From Phenylobacterium montanum (GTDB taxonomy: Bacteria > Pseudomonadota > Alphaproteobacteria > Caulobacterales > Caulobacteraceae): a stretch of DNA of 64,000 nt. The notes beneath the pieces were generated by a model. The model was not told the origin of the DNA. It did not search any database and was given only the letters and a program-made list of their open reading frames with translations. Made by a program: the position numbers and the translations under genes. Of this stretch, positions 7,458 through 16,396 are shown piece after piece. Numbering within the stretch: position 1 is the first letter of the stretch; each line of letters starts with the position of its first letter. Location: the NCBI RefSeq assembly GCF_018135625.1, contig NZ_CP073078.1, positions 2,512,501 through 2,576,500 of the forward strand. Direction: 5' to 3'.

Positions 7458-8860
7458 GCCGCCGGCTGGTGATCCGGAACGTGACGATCGATCGCCGCCA
7501 CGGACTGGATGTCGCCGTGGAGGATGGCAGGATCATCGATATTGCGCCCGACCTGCCCGGAGCCTCGGAGGAAATCGAAGGCCGCGGCGGGCGCCTGCTG
7601 CCGGGCCTTTGCGATCACCACATCCACCTCATGGCCTTGGCCGCCAAGCAGGCCTCGGTCGATCTGAGCCAAGCGCGCGATCTCCCGGGCGTCGCCGGTC
7701 GCATCGCCGAGGCGGCCGCCTCGAGCCCCCCCGGCGCGTGGATCCGATCCCTTGGCTATCACGAGCGCATCGGCGGCGAGCTGACCCGCGCCGACTTGGA
7801 TCGGCTGGCTCCGCGCCATCGCCTGCGCATGCAGCACCAGTCCGGCGCCCTGTGGATGCTCAACAGCCTGGCCCTGGCGGCGCTCCCCCAAGGCCCGCTC
7901 CCGCCATGCGTGGAATGCGATAGCCGGGGCGCGCCCACGGGACGGATCTGGCGCGGCGACCGCTGGCTGCGGGAGCAGATCGGCGCTGAGCCGCCGCCCC
8001 TGGCCCCGGTCGGGCGGATGCTCGCCGCCAAGGGCGTAACGCACCTGACCGACGCCAGCGTGACCACCGACGAAACAGCCGCCGACCTGCTCGCCGAGGC
8101 GCACCGCAGGGGCGAGTTGCCCCAGCATCTGACGCTGATGAGCGGCGGCCGCCTGGCTGCGCCGCAGGACGCCGCCTTCGCCGTCGGGCCGGTCAAGATC
8201 CTGCTGGACGATCATAACCTGCCCGACCTTGGCCATTTTGCGGAACGGATCGCCGGCGCGCGCGATCAAGGTCGGCGTGTGGCCGTGCATTGCGTGACGG
8301 CCGGCGAAATGGCCCTAACCCTCGCCGCCTTCGAGATCGCGGGCGCCCAGAGCGGCGACCGGATCGAACACGGCGGCGTCATCCCAGCCGCCGCCATTCC
8401 CTTAATCAGGGCTATGGGCCTGACCGTAGTGACCCAGCCGGTCTTCGTGCGCGAACGGGGCGACCGTTACTGGGCGGAGGTGAGCGAGCGCGACCAGGCG
8501 GACCTCTACCGCTGTGCTTCGCTACTGAACGCCGGCGTGCCGGTCGCCGGCAGCTCGGACGCGCCCTATGCCTCGGCCGACCCCTGGGCCGGAATGGCGG
8601 CCGCGGTCGAGCGCCGCACGGCCAGCGGCATGCCCTTGGGTGAGGGCGAACAGATCGGCTGGAGCGCCGCGGTGGATCTCTATCTGGGGTCGCCGCAAAT
8701 GCCGGGAGGCCGGCGGCGGCGCGTCAAGCCTGGCGCCCCGGCCGATCTCTGCCTCATGCGGCCCTTGACGGCTGCAGACGCGCATCCGGACGCGGCCATG
8801 GTGGCCGCTACGCTCATCGCCGGTGAGATTGCATATCTTGCTGAAAACATCCCGATCTAG
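7454..8860 (+). CDS. Amidohydrolase family protein (YtcJ-like)
   Basis: A 468-residue metal-dependent hydrolase. The HxH metal pair is in LCDHHIHLMAL near residue 55; further ligands are suggested by VAVHCVTAGEMAL, DRIEHGGVIP and SSDAPYASADPW. The N-terminal VIRNVTIDRRHGLDVAVEDGRI is the typical small beta domain. ATG 7454 overlaps the CoA-transferase stop (ATGA), which makes it the last gene of the F420 operon. Substrate unknown: a cyclic amide, ester or enol-lactone hydrolase are all possible. Confidence 0.82.
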   Translation: MSRRLVIRNVTIDRRHGLDVAVEDGRIIDIAPDLPGASEEIEGRGGRLLPGLCDHHIHLMALAAKQASVDLSQARDLPGVAGRIAEAAASSPPGAWIRSLGYHERIGGELTRADLDRLAPRHRLRMQHQSGALWMLNSLALAALPQGPLPPCVECDSRGAPTGRIWRGDRWLREQIGAEPPPLAPVGRMLAAKGVTHLTDASVTTDETAADLLAEAHRRGELPQHLTLMSGGRLAAPQDAAFAVGPVKILLDDHNLPDLGHFAERIAGARDQGRRVAVHCVTAGEMALTLAAFEIAGAQSGDRIEHGGVIPAAAIPLIRAMGLTVVTQPVFVRERGDRYWAEVSERDQADLYRCASLLNAGVPVAGSSDAPYASADPWAGMAAAVERRTASGMPLGEGEQIGWSAAVDLYLGSPQMPGGRRRRVKPGAPADLCLMRPLTAADAHPDAAMVAATLIAGEIAYLAENIPI

Positions 8861-9092
8861 GCGAGGAAGGCGAGGCGCCCGCGCGCGGCCGGCCCGCCTC
8901 ATAAGCTGACGCCCAGGGTCCGCTGTGGATCGATACGCCCATCCGAGCCCGCCCTTAAAGTAACCGATGGCATCGGCGGCGGTCAGCTGAACCGCTCCCG
9001 CTGCGCCCAGGCTCGCCAGGTCTGCAAGGCGGAACGTGAGCGCGGCGCTCGGCTCTGCGCCCGTTGCAAAGCGGACTAGGGCGCGAGCCTGC

Positions 9093-9704
9093 CTAGGCGG
9101 CCCCCACCTTGAGCGGCTCGGGCTTGAGGTGGGGGCGCAACTCCGCCTGCATGTACTCCACCTGTCGCTCGACGGTCCAATCCTGCGGGTCATAGACCGC
9201 CTGCACGGCCAGTCCCATGATTGAGACCAGGATTCGCCGGGCCAGGGCCGGCCGGTCGACGCCCTCGTAGAGGCCGCCGTGACGGTCGAGAGAGTCCAGG
9301 ATCTTCAGGATGTCGCCCCGCGTGCGCCGCACGCAATCGCGCTGGATCGCCGCCACCTCGTGGTCGGCCGTGGCCTTGGCCCAGAAGGCGAACCAGATTT
9401 TCCAGTTTGTGCGGCGCTCCTCATCCAAGGGCAGCAGCGCGGCGATATAGCCCTTCAGGTCGTCCGCCCCCGGCCCCATGGCGTGGTCGGCCCGCGCCGT
9501 CGCCGATTCGATGGAGTGACGATAGGTGAACAGCAAAAGCTCGCGCTTGTTGTGGAAATAGTGCGAGACGATGGCTGTGCTGCAGCCCGCGGCCTGGGCG
9601 ACATCGCGGATCGTCACGGCCTCGAGCCCGGCCTGGGCGATCAGCTTCGAGGCGACCGCAGCCACCTCCCTGCGACGAAATTCATGATCAACAATTAGCG
9701 GCAC
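9093..9704 (-). CDS. TetR/AcrR family regulator (sub-cluster A)
   Basis: A 203-residue TetR-type repressor. Residues 9-55 form the DNA-binding domain (REVAAVASKLIAQAGLEAVT, then CSTAIVSHYFHNKRELL). The C-terminal ligand domain has WKIWFAFWAKATADHEV, as in BetI-like proteins. The start is GTG at 9704; no in-frame ATG lies nearby. It is divergent from the aldehyde dehydrogenase gene and the shared region contains a strong promoter overlapped by a 12-bp palindrome, so it probably represses the 9948 operon and itself. Confidence 0.88.
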   Translation of the reverse strand: MPLIVDHEFRRREVAAVASKLIAQAGLEAVTIRDVAQAAGCSTAIVSHYFHNKRELLLFTYRHSIESATARADHAMGPGADDLKGYIAALLPLDEERRTNWKIWFAFWAKATADHEVAAIQRDCVRRTRGDILKILDSLDRHGGLYEGVDRPALARRILVSIMGLAVQAVYDPQDWTVERQVEYMQAELRPHLKPEPLKVGAA

Positions 9705-9708
9705 AGCG

Positions 9709-9754
9709 TTGACACCAACTTATGACAGTGGTTATATATAACGGCTGACACATA
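9709..9754 (+). promoter_or_regulatory. Sigma-70 promoter overlapped by a palindromic operator
   Basis: TTGACA at 9709-9714, a 17-bp spacer and TTATAT at 9732-9737 read toward the aldehyde dehydrogenase gene. The -10 hexamer lies inside the perfect palindrome GTTATATATAAC (9731-9742), with weaker symmetry extending outward (TTATG at the left, CACATAA at the right). A protein bound here would block the promoter; the divergent TetR gene starts 5 bp to the left, so it is the natural candidate. Confidence 0.75.
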
Positions 9755-9947
9755 ACAGACTTTGTCGGCGGAGGAAACCGCATGGACTGCAAAACGGCCG
9801 CCTGAGGCGGAATGGCGGAGCCCCGAATCGGGTCGCCGCCGGCGAACTTCCACACGTAAGCCAATTTCATAGGCGCGGGTCAAAGGCTCGCGGCGCGCCC
9901 GACGCGCTGCGAGATGGAAAAGCCGCGCCCCGATCCCAGGAGAGATC

Positions 9948-11453
9948 ATGACCGCGGCTCCGGCCTTTGCTGAGGCGCTGAACGCCTATCCCTTGTCCGC
10001 CGCCGGCCGGGCCTTCCTGCAGGCCGGGGAATTCGGCCATGTCATCGAGGGGCGCGTCGAGGCCTCCGCCGGCGGCCGGTCGATGGCGCTGATCGACCCC
10101 GCCACGGGACAAGCCTTCGCCGAGTGCGCGATGGGCGATGCGGCGGACGTGGACCGGGCGGTGCGGTCTGCGCGGCAGGCGTTCGAAGACGGCCGCTGGC
10201 GCAATCTCGACGCCCAGGAGAAGGAGCGTCGCCTGCACCGGCTGGCCGACCTCCTGGAACAGAACCGCGCCGTGCTCTCCGATCTCGACGTGGTCGACGG
10301 CGGGGTGGTCCAGACCTATTCGGCCTTCATCGTCCAGTTCGGCATCGACACCACGCGCTACTATGCCGGATGGCCGACCAAGCTTGAGGGCGCCATGCCT
10401 GCCGCCCCGCCCGACTGCGTGGTGCAGCAACTGCGCGAACCGGTCGGGGTCTGCGGGGTGATCACCCCCTGGAACGGCCCTTCGGCCGCCCCCTGCGGCA
10501 TCGTCCCCGCCCTCGCCTGCGGCAACAGCGTGGTGCTGAAGCCCGCCGAGCAGACGCCGTTGACCGCGATCCTGGTCGCCAAGCTGTGCCTGGAGGCCGG
10601 CATTCCCCCTGGCGTGGTCAATGTGGTCCAGGGCGCCGGCGAGGTGGTGGGGGCGGCCCTGGTCGAGCATCCGCAAGTGGACGCGATCAGCTTCACCGGC
10701 TCTGTGGACACCGGCCGGCGCATCCAGGCCGCGGCGGCGCCGAGCCTGAAACGCCTTAGTCTCGAATTGGGCGGCAAGAGCCCTCAGTTGGTGTTTGAAG
10801 ACGCCGACCTGGAGGCCGCCGCCACCGCGGTCACCGGCGCCGTCTGGGGGCATTCCGGCCAGGTTTGCACGGCCGGAACCCGGGTGCTGGTCCAACGCCG
10901 CATCCACGACGCCTTCGTCGAAGCGATGGTCCAGCGCTCGCGGGAGATCCGCCTGGGCTCGGGCTTCGCCGCCGAAACCCAGATGGGCCCGCTGATCTCG
11001 CAGCAGCAGCTCGAGCGGGTGATGGGCTATGTCGCCGCCGGACGGCGCGAGGGCGCCAGGGTCGTGCTGGGCGGCGAGCGGCATGGGACGCGCGGCTATT
11101 TCCACCAGCCGACCATCTTCGCCGGCGTCGACAACAGCATGACCATCGCCCGCGAGGAGATCTTCGGGCCGGTGATGGCGGTGATCGCGTTCGACACCGA
11201 GGACGAAGCCTTCGCCATCGCCAACGACAGCGATTTCGGCCTTTCGGCGGGGGTCTGGACCCGCGATCTTTCGCGCGCCCACCGCGCCATCCAGGCGCTG
11301 AAGGCCGGCACGGTCTGGGTCAACACCTATCAGCGGGTCAATCCGTCGATCCCCTATGGCGGGATCAAGCAATCCGGCTATGGGCGCCACCTCGGCCACG
11401 CTTCGCTGGACCACTATACCAACCTCAAGTCGGCCTGGCTCAAGATCAGATGA
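9948..11453 (+). CDS. Aldehyde dehydrogenase family protein
   Basis: A 501-residue NAD(P)-dependent aldehyde dehydrogenase. The coenzyme segment ITPWNGPSAAPCGIVPALACGN, the FTGSVDTGRRI loop, LELGGKSPQLVFEDAD (general base Glu in ELGGKSP) and the catalytic Cys in HSGQVCTAGTRVLVQ are all present. EEIFGPVMAVIAF completes the fold. The RBS is AGGAGAG before ATG 9948. It is the first gene of sub-cluster A, downstream of the TetR-controlled promoter, and probably oxidises an aldehyde intermediate of the unknown substrate. Confidence 0.93.
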   Translation: MTAAPAFAEALNAYPLSAAGRAFLQAGEFGHVIEGRVEASAGGRSMALIDPATGQAFAECAMGDAADVDRAVRSARQAFEDGRWRNLDAQEKERRLHRLADLLEQNRAVLSDLDVVDGGVVQTYSAFIVQFGIDTTRYYAGWPTKLEGAMPAAPPDCVVQQLREPVGVCGVITPWNGPSAAPCGIVPALACGNSVVLKPAEQTPLTAILVAKLCLEAGIPPGVVNVVQGAGEVVGAALVEHPQVDAISFTGSVDTGRRIQAAAAPSLKRLSLELGGKSPQLVFEDADLEAAATAVTGAVWGHSGQVCTAGTRVLVQRRIHDAFVEAMVQRSREIRLGSGFAAETQMGPLISQQQLERVMGYVAAGRREGARVVLGGERHGTRGYFHQPTIFAGVDNSMTIAREEIFGPVMAVIAFDTEDEAFAIANDSDFGLSAGVWTRDLSRAHRAIQALKAGTVWVNTYQRVNPSIPYGGIKQSGYGRHLGHASLDHYTNLKSAWLKIR

Positions 11454-11519
11454 GCTGATCTGGACCATACAGAAGCAGATCCGCCCGAAAAGCGGCCGCA
11501 TCAACCAGGGAGAAGCAAG

Positions 11520-12008
11520 ATGTCTTTGGAGCGGATCGTCCTTGAACTCAAGGCGCGCACCGAAATCCTGGAGACCATGTACGCCTATTGCCGGCATGCT
11601 GACAATCTCGACCCGGAGGGCATGGTCGCCCTGTTCACCGAGGACTGTATCGCCAACTTCGTCCCCGGCGGCGAGGAGACCATCCTGAAGGGCAAGGGCG
11701 CCTTGCGCAAAATGCTCTCCGACGCCCTGGGCGTGACGGTCAGCGGCAGCCACCACATCAGCAACGCCGAGCTGATCTTTGACGGGCCGGAACGGGCGAC
11801 GCTGCACTGCTACATGTATTCCTGGCAGCGTTTCACAGGGTTTCCCGTGACCGCCGACTGCCACCGCTGGGGCCGCTACGAGAACCGCTTCCTCCTCACG
11901 CCGACCGGCTGGCGCATGGACCGGCTGAAGCTGATCTCGGCCGGGGAATATGGCGGGGCGCGCATCGGCGAACAGCTCGGCCGCCCCTTCCCGCCCCAGT
12001 TCCCATAG
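11520..12008 (+). CDS. SnoaL-like / nuclear transport factor 2 family protein
   Basis: A 162-residue member of the SnoaL-like NTF2 fold family: N-terminal helix ILETMYAYCRHADNLDPEGM, LFTEDCIANFVPGG, then the beta strands HHISNAELIFDGPERATLHCYMYSWQ... and RWGRYENRFLLTPTGWRMDRLK. The Tyr-x-x-x-x-D and His residues occupy positions used by dehydratases and isomerases of this fold, but the reaction cannot be deduced. It is co-directional with the aldehyde dehydrogenase and TonB receptor. Confidence 0.8.
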   Translation: MSLERIVLELKARTEILETMYAYCRHADNLDPEGMVALFTEDCIANFVPGGEETILKGKGALRKMLSDALGVTVSGSHHISNAELIFDGPERATLHCYMYSWQRFTGFPVTADCHRWGRYENRFLLTPTGWRMDRLKLISAGEYGGARIGEQLGRPFPPQFP

Positions 12009-12089
12009 CCGCTTTCGACCACTGGCGTCGACCGGATCGCAGCCGCTCGCCGGCTCATAACAATGCAAAAAATCGGGGGAGTGAATTTG

Positions 12090-14597
12090 ATGAATAGCCT
12101 GCAACCCGCGGCCCGCCGCCGCGCCAAGACGATGCTTTTGCTGGCCTCCTGCGCCGCAGCGGCCCTGGCGGTCGCGCCACAGGTTCGCGCGGCGGCGGCG
12201 GCGGACGCGGCCGCCGCGCCCAACTCGCTGGAAGAGGTCATCGTCACCGCGCGCAAGAAGGACGAGAACATCCAGAACGTGCCGGTGGCGGTCACCGCCC
12301 TGCCAGCCAAGGTCTTGGATCGCTACGCCCTGACCTCGGTGGAAAAGATCGCCGCCACCACGCCGGAGCTCAAGGTCGTGCGCGGCAACAGCGGCAGCGG
12401 CGCCGACATCAGCCTGCGCGGGGTGGGCACCAGCTTCACCAGCGTCGGGCTGGAGCAGTCGGTCGCCGTGGACGTCGATGGCGTCTATTACGGCCAGGGC
12501 CGGGTGATCAACGAAGCCCTGTTCGACATGAAGCAGGTCGAGGTGCTGAAAGGCCCCCAGGCCCTGTTCTTCGGCAAGAACGCCACCGCCGGGGTGATCT
12601 CCTTCACCACCGCCGACCCGACCCCGACGCTGACCGGCATGCTGCGGGCCAGCTATGAATTCACCGCCAACCAGCCGACCATCGAGGGCTACCTCTCCGG
12701 ACCGATCACGGATCGGCTGAGCGTGCGCCTGGCGATCCAGTATTCCGACATGCTGGGCGGTTATGTGAAGAACCTGGCCCCGGCGACCACCTACACCACG
12801 CTCGACGTCTCCAACGGCTTCGCCGCCAGCGTGCACAATGTGCCGGCGCCGACGCGGGACGCGCCGCAGGAAAAGGACCTGGTCGGCCGCTTCACCGCTA
12901 AGTACCGCGTCTCGGACGCGCTCACCGACACGGTCAAGGCTACGCTCGACCAGTACCGTGTGGTCGACGCCACCTGGAACTCGCTGACCTTCTTCTGCCC
13001 GCTGGGCGCGCGCCAGACTGACCCCGGCGAGCCCTGCGGCAAGAATTACAACGTCTATCAGAACCCGCTGCCGCCCGAGATCGCCAGGACCAACTCCATC
13101 GCCGGCCGCCACGGCGGGCAGCTCTACCAGGACTATGACAGCGAAGCGGTCTCCAACGACCTGAAGTACGAAGGCTCCAAGCTGAGCCTCGACTGGGTCA
13201 CCGGCTTCCACCACTTCATCAACTATTTCCTTGGCGACTACGATCTGACCGGCGCGGTGAATGCGCCGGCCGGCACCTGGGGCATCGAGAAGTCGGAATA
13301 CCAGGCCTTCTCGACCGAACTGCGCGGCCAGACCAAGTTCGCCGGCCCGGTCAACCTGATGGGCGGGTTCCTCTATCAATCGACCCAGCTCAATTTCAAT
13401 CAGTTCGTGATCTTCCCCGGCGGCCTGTCGGACCTGTCGCTGCACACCAACGACGAATACGCCACGGTCGAAAAGCGCTCGCGCACCAACGGCCAGACCT
13501 GGTCCGGGTTCGGCCAGGTGATCTGGGACATCGCCCACGACTGGAACTTCACCGCCGGCGCCCGCTACACGCACGAGACCAAGGATTCCTACTTCATCCA
13601 GCCCTATGTGGTCGCGCCGTACCAGGGCGTCTTCCGGCAATACGATCCGACCAACCCGGCGAGCTTCATCGGCGCAAACCAGAGCTTCGACAACACAGCG
13701 CCCGAAGCGGCGCTGACCTGGAAGCCCAGGTCCAACCTGACCCTCTATGCAGCCTACAAGACCGGCTACAAGTCAGGCGGTTTCTCCGGCAGCGCCCTGA
13801 ACAGCGCCATCGCCAACACCACCGAGAAAGAGCTCGCGTTCAAGCCGGAAACGGTCAAGGGCTTCGAGGGTGGGGTGAAATCGACTCTGCTGAACGGCGC
13901 CCTGCGACTGAACGCCGACGCCTACGACTACACCTACGACAACTTCCAGGTCGACTTCTTCGACTCCGTCCACATCGACTACGTCACCAAGAACGTCGGC
14001 AAGCTGGAGACGCGCGGCTTCGAGGTCCAGGCCGACTGGGCGCCGGAGCAGGTGCAGGGCCTCCTGATCAACGGCGCCCTGGCCTACAACAACGCCTTCT
14101 ACAAGAGCTTCCCCGACGCCCCCTGCTATGGCGGCGAGACCATCGCCGAGGGCTGTTCGCTGGAGGCCAATACCCACTCGAGCTCGTTCGGCCAGCTGGT
14201 GCAGAACCTGACCGGGGTCACCGCCGGCCAGGCGCCCATGTGGACCGGGACCTTGGGGGTCAATTACGAGCGCGACCTGCCCGGGAACCTGAAATTCGGA
14301 GTCTCCGGCAACGCCCAGTTCTCCTCCAGCTACCACCTCAGCCAGTTCGGCTACGCCTTCGACCATCAGGCCGCCTACGCCACCTTCGACGCCAGCCTGC
14401 GGCTCGGCGACCAGAAGGGACGCTGGGAGGTGGCGCTGATCGGCAAGAACCTGACCGACCAGTTCATCCTGACCAGCGGCCTCGACGTGCCCAGCACCGG
14501 CAGCGGCACCGGCACAGCCAACGGGGTCCATTCCGACCTCGGCGGAACGCCCATGCTGCCGCGTACGATCGCGCTCCAGTTCACCACTCGTTTCTGA
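12090..14597 (+). CDS. TonB-dependent outer-membrane receptor (sub-cluster A)
   Basis: An 835-residue receptor. A signal peptide (RRRAKTMLLLASCAAAALAV, ending near VRAAAAA) is followed by a TonB-box-like LEEVIVTARKKDENIQNVPV, the plug (SLRGVGTSF, VDGVYYGQGR, VEVLKGPQALFFGKNATAGVI) and a 22-strand barrel with a final aromatic residue (IALQFTTRF). The ATG at 12090 is preferred over 12063 since GGGGGA lies 9 bp upstream. It probably imports the bulky substrate degraded by the neighbouring oxygenase. It is similar in layout to the second receptor at 30.4 kb. Confidence 0.93.
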   Translation: MNSLQPAARRRAKTMLLLASCAAAALAVAPQVRAAAAADAAAAPNSLEEVIVTARKKDENIQNVPVAVTALPAKVLDRYALTSVEKIAATTPELKVVRGNSGSGADISLRGVGTSFTSVGLEQSVAVDVDGVYYGQGRVINEALFDMKQVEVLKGPQALFFGKNATAGVISFTTADPTPTLTGMLRASYEFTANQPTIEGYLSGPITDRLSVRLAIQYSDMLGGYVKNLAPATTYTTLDVSNGFAASVHNVPAPTRDAPQEKDLVGRFTAKYRVSDALTDTVKATLDQYRVVDATWNSLTFFCPLGARQTDPGEPCGKNYNVYQNPLPPEIARTNSIAGRHGGQLYQDYDSEAVSNDLKYEGSKLSLDWVTGFHHFINYFLGDYDLTGAVNAPAGTWGIEKSEYQAFSTELRGQTKFAGPVNLMGGFLYQSTQLNFNQFVIFPGGLSDLSLHTNDEYATVEKRSRTNGQTWSGFGQVIWDIAHDWNFTAGARYTHETKDSYFIQPYVVAPYQGVFRQYDPTNPASFIGANQSFDNTAPEAALTWKPRSNLTLYAAYKTGYKSGGFSGSALNSAIANTTEKELAFKPETVKGFEGGVKSTLLNGALRLNADAYDYTYDNFQVDFFDSVHIDYVTKNVGKLETRGFEVQADWAPEQVQGLLINGALAYNNAFYKSFPDAPCYGGETIAEGCSLEANTHSSSFGQLVQNLTGVTAGQAPMWTGTLGVNYERDLPGNLKFGVSGNAQFSSSYHLSQFGYAFDHQAAYATFDASLRLGDQKGRWEVALIGKNLTDQFILTSGLDVPSTGSGTGTANGVHSDLGGTPMLPRTIALQFTTRF

Positions 14598-14610
14598 CGC
14601 GGAGGATCCG

Positions 14611-15828
14611 ATGACCACGCCCCTCGCCGCCACCGTGCCGAACCCCACGCCGGCCGAGCGCAACGCCGAGCTGATGCGCGAGCTGGAGCGGCGCATGGTC
14701 GCCCACCTGGCCGCAGGGGGCACCACCGACATGGCGCCCAGCCCCATGCGCAATCCGGGACGGGCCTATACCGACCCGCTGCGCCTGGAGGCGGAAAAGC
14801 GCGAGCTGTTCCACAAGCTGCCGCTGCTGGCCGGCTTCTCGCGCGACATCGAAAAGCCGGGCGACGTGATGCTGTTCGACGCGGCCGGGCCGGCGATCAT
14901 GATCGTGCGCACCCGCTCCGGCGAGGCCAAGGCCTTCCTCAACATGTGCACCCACAGGGGCGCGAAGCTGGTGCGCGAGTGCTCACGGCGCAACCTGATC
15001 ACCTGCCCGTTCCACGCCTGGAGTTTCGACCTGGAAGGCCGCCTGGTCGCCATGCCCGGCGACGCTTCGTTCGAAGGCGTGGACCGAACCACCCGCGGCC
15101 TGATCCCTGTGCCGGTGGGGGAATGGCGCGGCCTGATCTTCGTCAAGGCCCACCCCGGCGAGGAGGTGATCGACGTCGAGCGCTGGCTGGGCGATCTGGC
15201 GCCGATCATGGAAGGGCTGGAGCTGGACAAGGCCGGCCCGGTCAAGCTCAGCCAGGTCGAGGTGGACTGCAATTGGAAGTTCGCCCTCGACACCTACGGC
15301 GAGGGCTACCACTTCTCGGCTCTGCACCCGGCCACCTTCGGAACCGAGACCTGCTCCAACACCATCCTCTACCAGCAGTTCGGCCTGCACTACCGGGTCA
15401 ACTTCGTTCACAAGAGCTATCTGGACTTGGTCGACAAGGACGAGCGGGACTGGCCGGCCACGCCCTATGGCGGCAGCCATCTTTTGTTCCCCAACACCAT
15501 CCTCTATTCCGCGCCGATGGAGGGCGGCGGGCGCATGATCGGCCTCTATCGGCTGTTCCCGGGCGAGGGACCTGGCAGTTCGGTGACGCTGATGTCCACC
15601 TATCGCGCCGCCGACGCGCCGGAAAGCACGCCGGACGAAGCCTTCGCCCAGGCGCACGACTATATCGAGCAGGTGGTCCGCACCGAGGACTACAGCGTCT
15701 CCAAGGACGGCCAGCGCAACCTGGAGCACGCGCCGGAAGGCTTCGAGCTGATCTATGGCCGCAACGAGGCGGCGATCCAGAACAACCACCGCAACATAGC
15801 CCGCCTGATCGGCCTCCCTGTCGAGTGA
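14611..15828 (+). CDS. Rieske non-heme iron oxygenase, large subunit (sub-cluster A)
   Basis: A 405-residue aromatic-ring-hydroxylating oxygenase alpha subunit. The Rieske [2Fe-2S] ligands are in NMCTHRGAKLV and ITCPFHAWSFD (C-x-H ... C-x2-H). The mononuclear iron site is indicated by FALDTYGEGYHFSALHPATF, with the two His and an upstream Asp for inter-subunit electron transfer. No beta subunit, ferredoxin or reductase gene is adjacent, so the electron donor must come from elsewhere. It lies 13 bp after the TonB receptor. Confidence 0.9.
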   Translation: MTTPLAATVPNPTPAERNAELMRELERRMVAHLAAGGTTDMAPSPMRNPGRAYTDPLRLEAEKRELFHKLPLLAGFSRDIEKPGDVMLFDAAGPAIMIVRTRSGEAKAFLNMCTHRGAKLVRECSRRNLITCPFHAWSFDLEGRLVAMPGDASFEGVDRTTRGLIPVPVGEWRGLIFVKAHPGEEVIDVERWLGDLAPIMEGLELDKAGPVKLSQVEVDCNWKFALDTYGEGYHFSALHPATFGTETCSNTILYQQFGLHYRVNFVHKSYLDLVDKDERDWPATPYGGSHLLFPNTILYSAPMEGGGRMIGLYRLFPGEGPGSSVTLMSTYRAADAPESTPDEAFAQAHDYIEQVVRTEDYSVSKDGQRNLEHAPEGFELIYGRNEAAIQNNHRNIARLIGLPVE

Positions 15829-15850
15829 CGCGCCCACGGAGACGCATTCC

Positions 15851-16162
15851 ATGTCCGTCTATTTGCATGTCACCCTGGAGATCCGCAGCAAGGGCCTGCC
15901 GGATTTCCTGAAAGCGATGGAGGAGACCGCCGTCCCCTTCCTGGAGAAGCAAGGCTGGCGCCTCGCCGGGGCCTTCATCCAAAGCAGCGGCCGGCTCGGG
16001 ACCGTGATCGACCTCTGGGAGCTGGACGACTACCAGCACTATGACCGCGCCCTCGCCGCGTTCAGGTCCGATCCCAGCTTCACCGCCTTCAAGGCGTTAG
16101 TGGACGAGACGGTGCTGAACGAAACGGTCGTGTTCGCCGCAAAGGCCCCCTACATGCGCTGA
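15851..16162 (+). CDS. NIPSNAP-like small dimeric alpha/beta protein
   Basis: A 103-residue protein with the ferredoxin-like alpha/beta pattern of NIPSNAP/ABM-type proteins: VYLHVTLEIRSKGLPDFLKA, GWRLAGAFIQSSGRLGTVIDLWELDDYQHYDRA, then a helix and a final strand (LNETVVFAAKAPY). It is the last gene of sub-cluster A, 22 bp after the Rieske oxygenase. The family includes small monooxygenases and stress proteins; no specific reaction is claimed. Confidence 0.7.
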   Translation: MSVYLHVTLEIRSKGLPDFLKAMEETAVPFLEKQGWRLAGAFIQSSGRLGTVIDLWELDDYQHYDRALAAFRSDPSFTAFKALVDETVLNETVVFAAKAPYMR

Positions 16163-16396
16163 GCGTCAGATGGCGGCGCTTGTCCGAAGCACTTCGGTCG
16201 CTCTCGCCGCCCACGCCCTTGCGGCCTGCCTCGACAGCAAAGCGCCTCCGGTGTTCCGCACGCTTCTGCCGACCGGAACGCCCGCCGTGGAGAACGCGTA
16301 ACTCTTTGGCCTCCAGGCCTCCAAGGAGGCTTCTTCGACCAGCCTCAGAGAAAGCGTCAGCCTTGGTCGATGCCGGCTTGCGGTGGGCCTCGTCCG

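Noticed and set aside
11443-11461. AGATCAG/CTGATCT hairpin over the aldehyde dehydrogenase stop codon as a terminator
   Set aside because: No T-tract, and the next genes are co-directional and probably co-transcribed.
9867-13640. A 1257-codon minus-strand frame opposite the aldehyde dehydrogenase, SnoaL and TonB receptor genes
   Set aside because: It is antisense to three genes with clear family motifs; its composition (Gly, Arg, His, Val rich, no domains) is typical of a GC-rich shadow frame.
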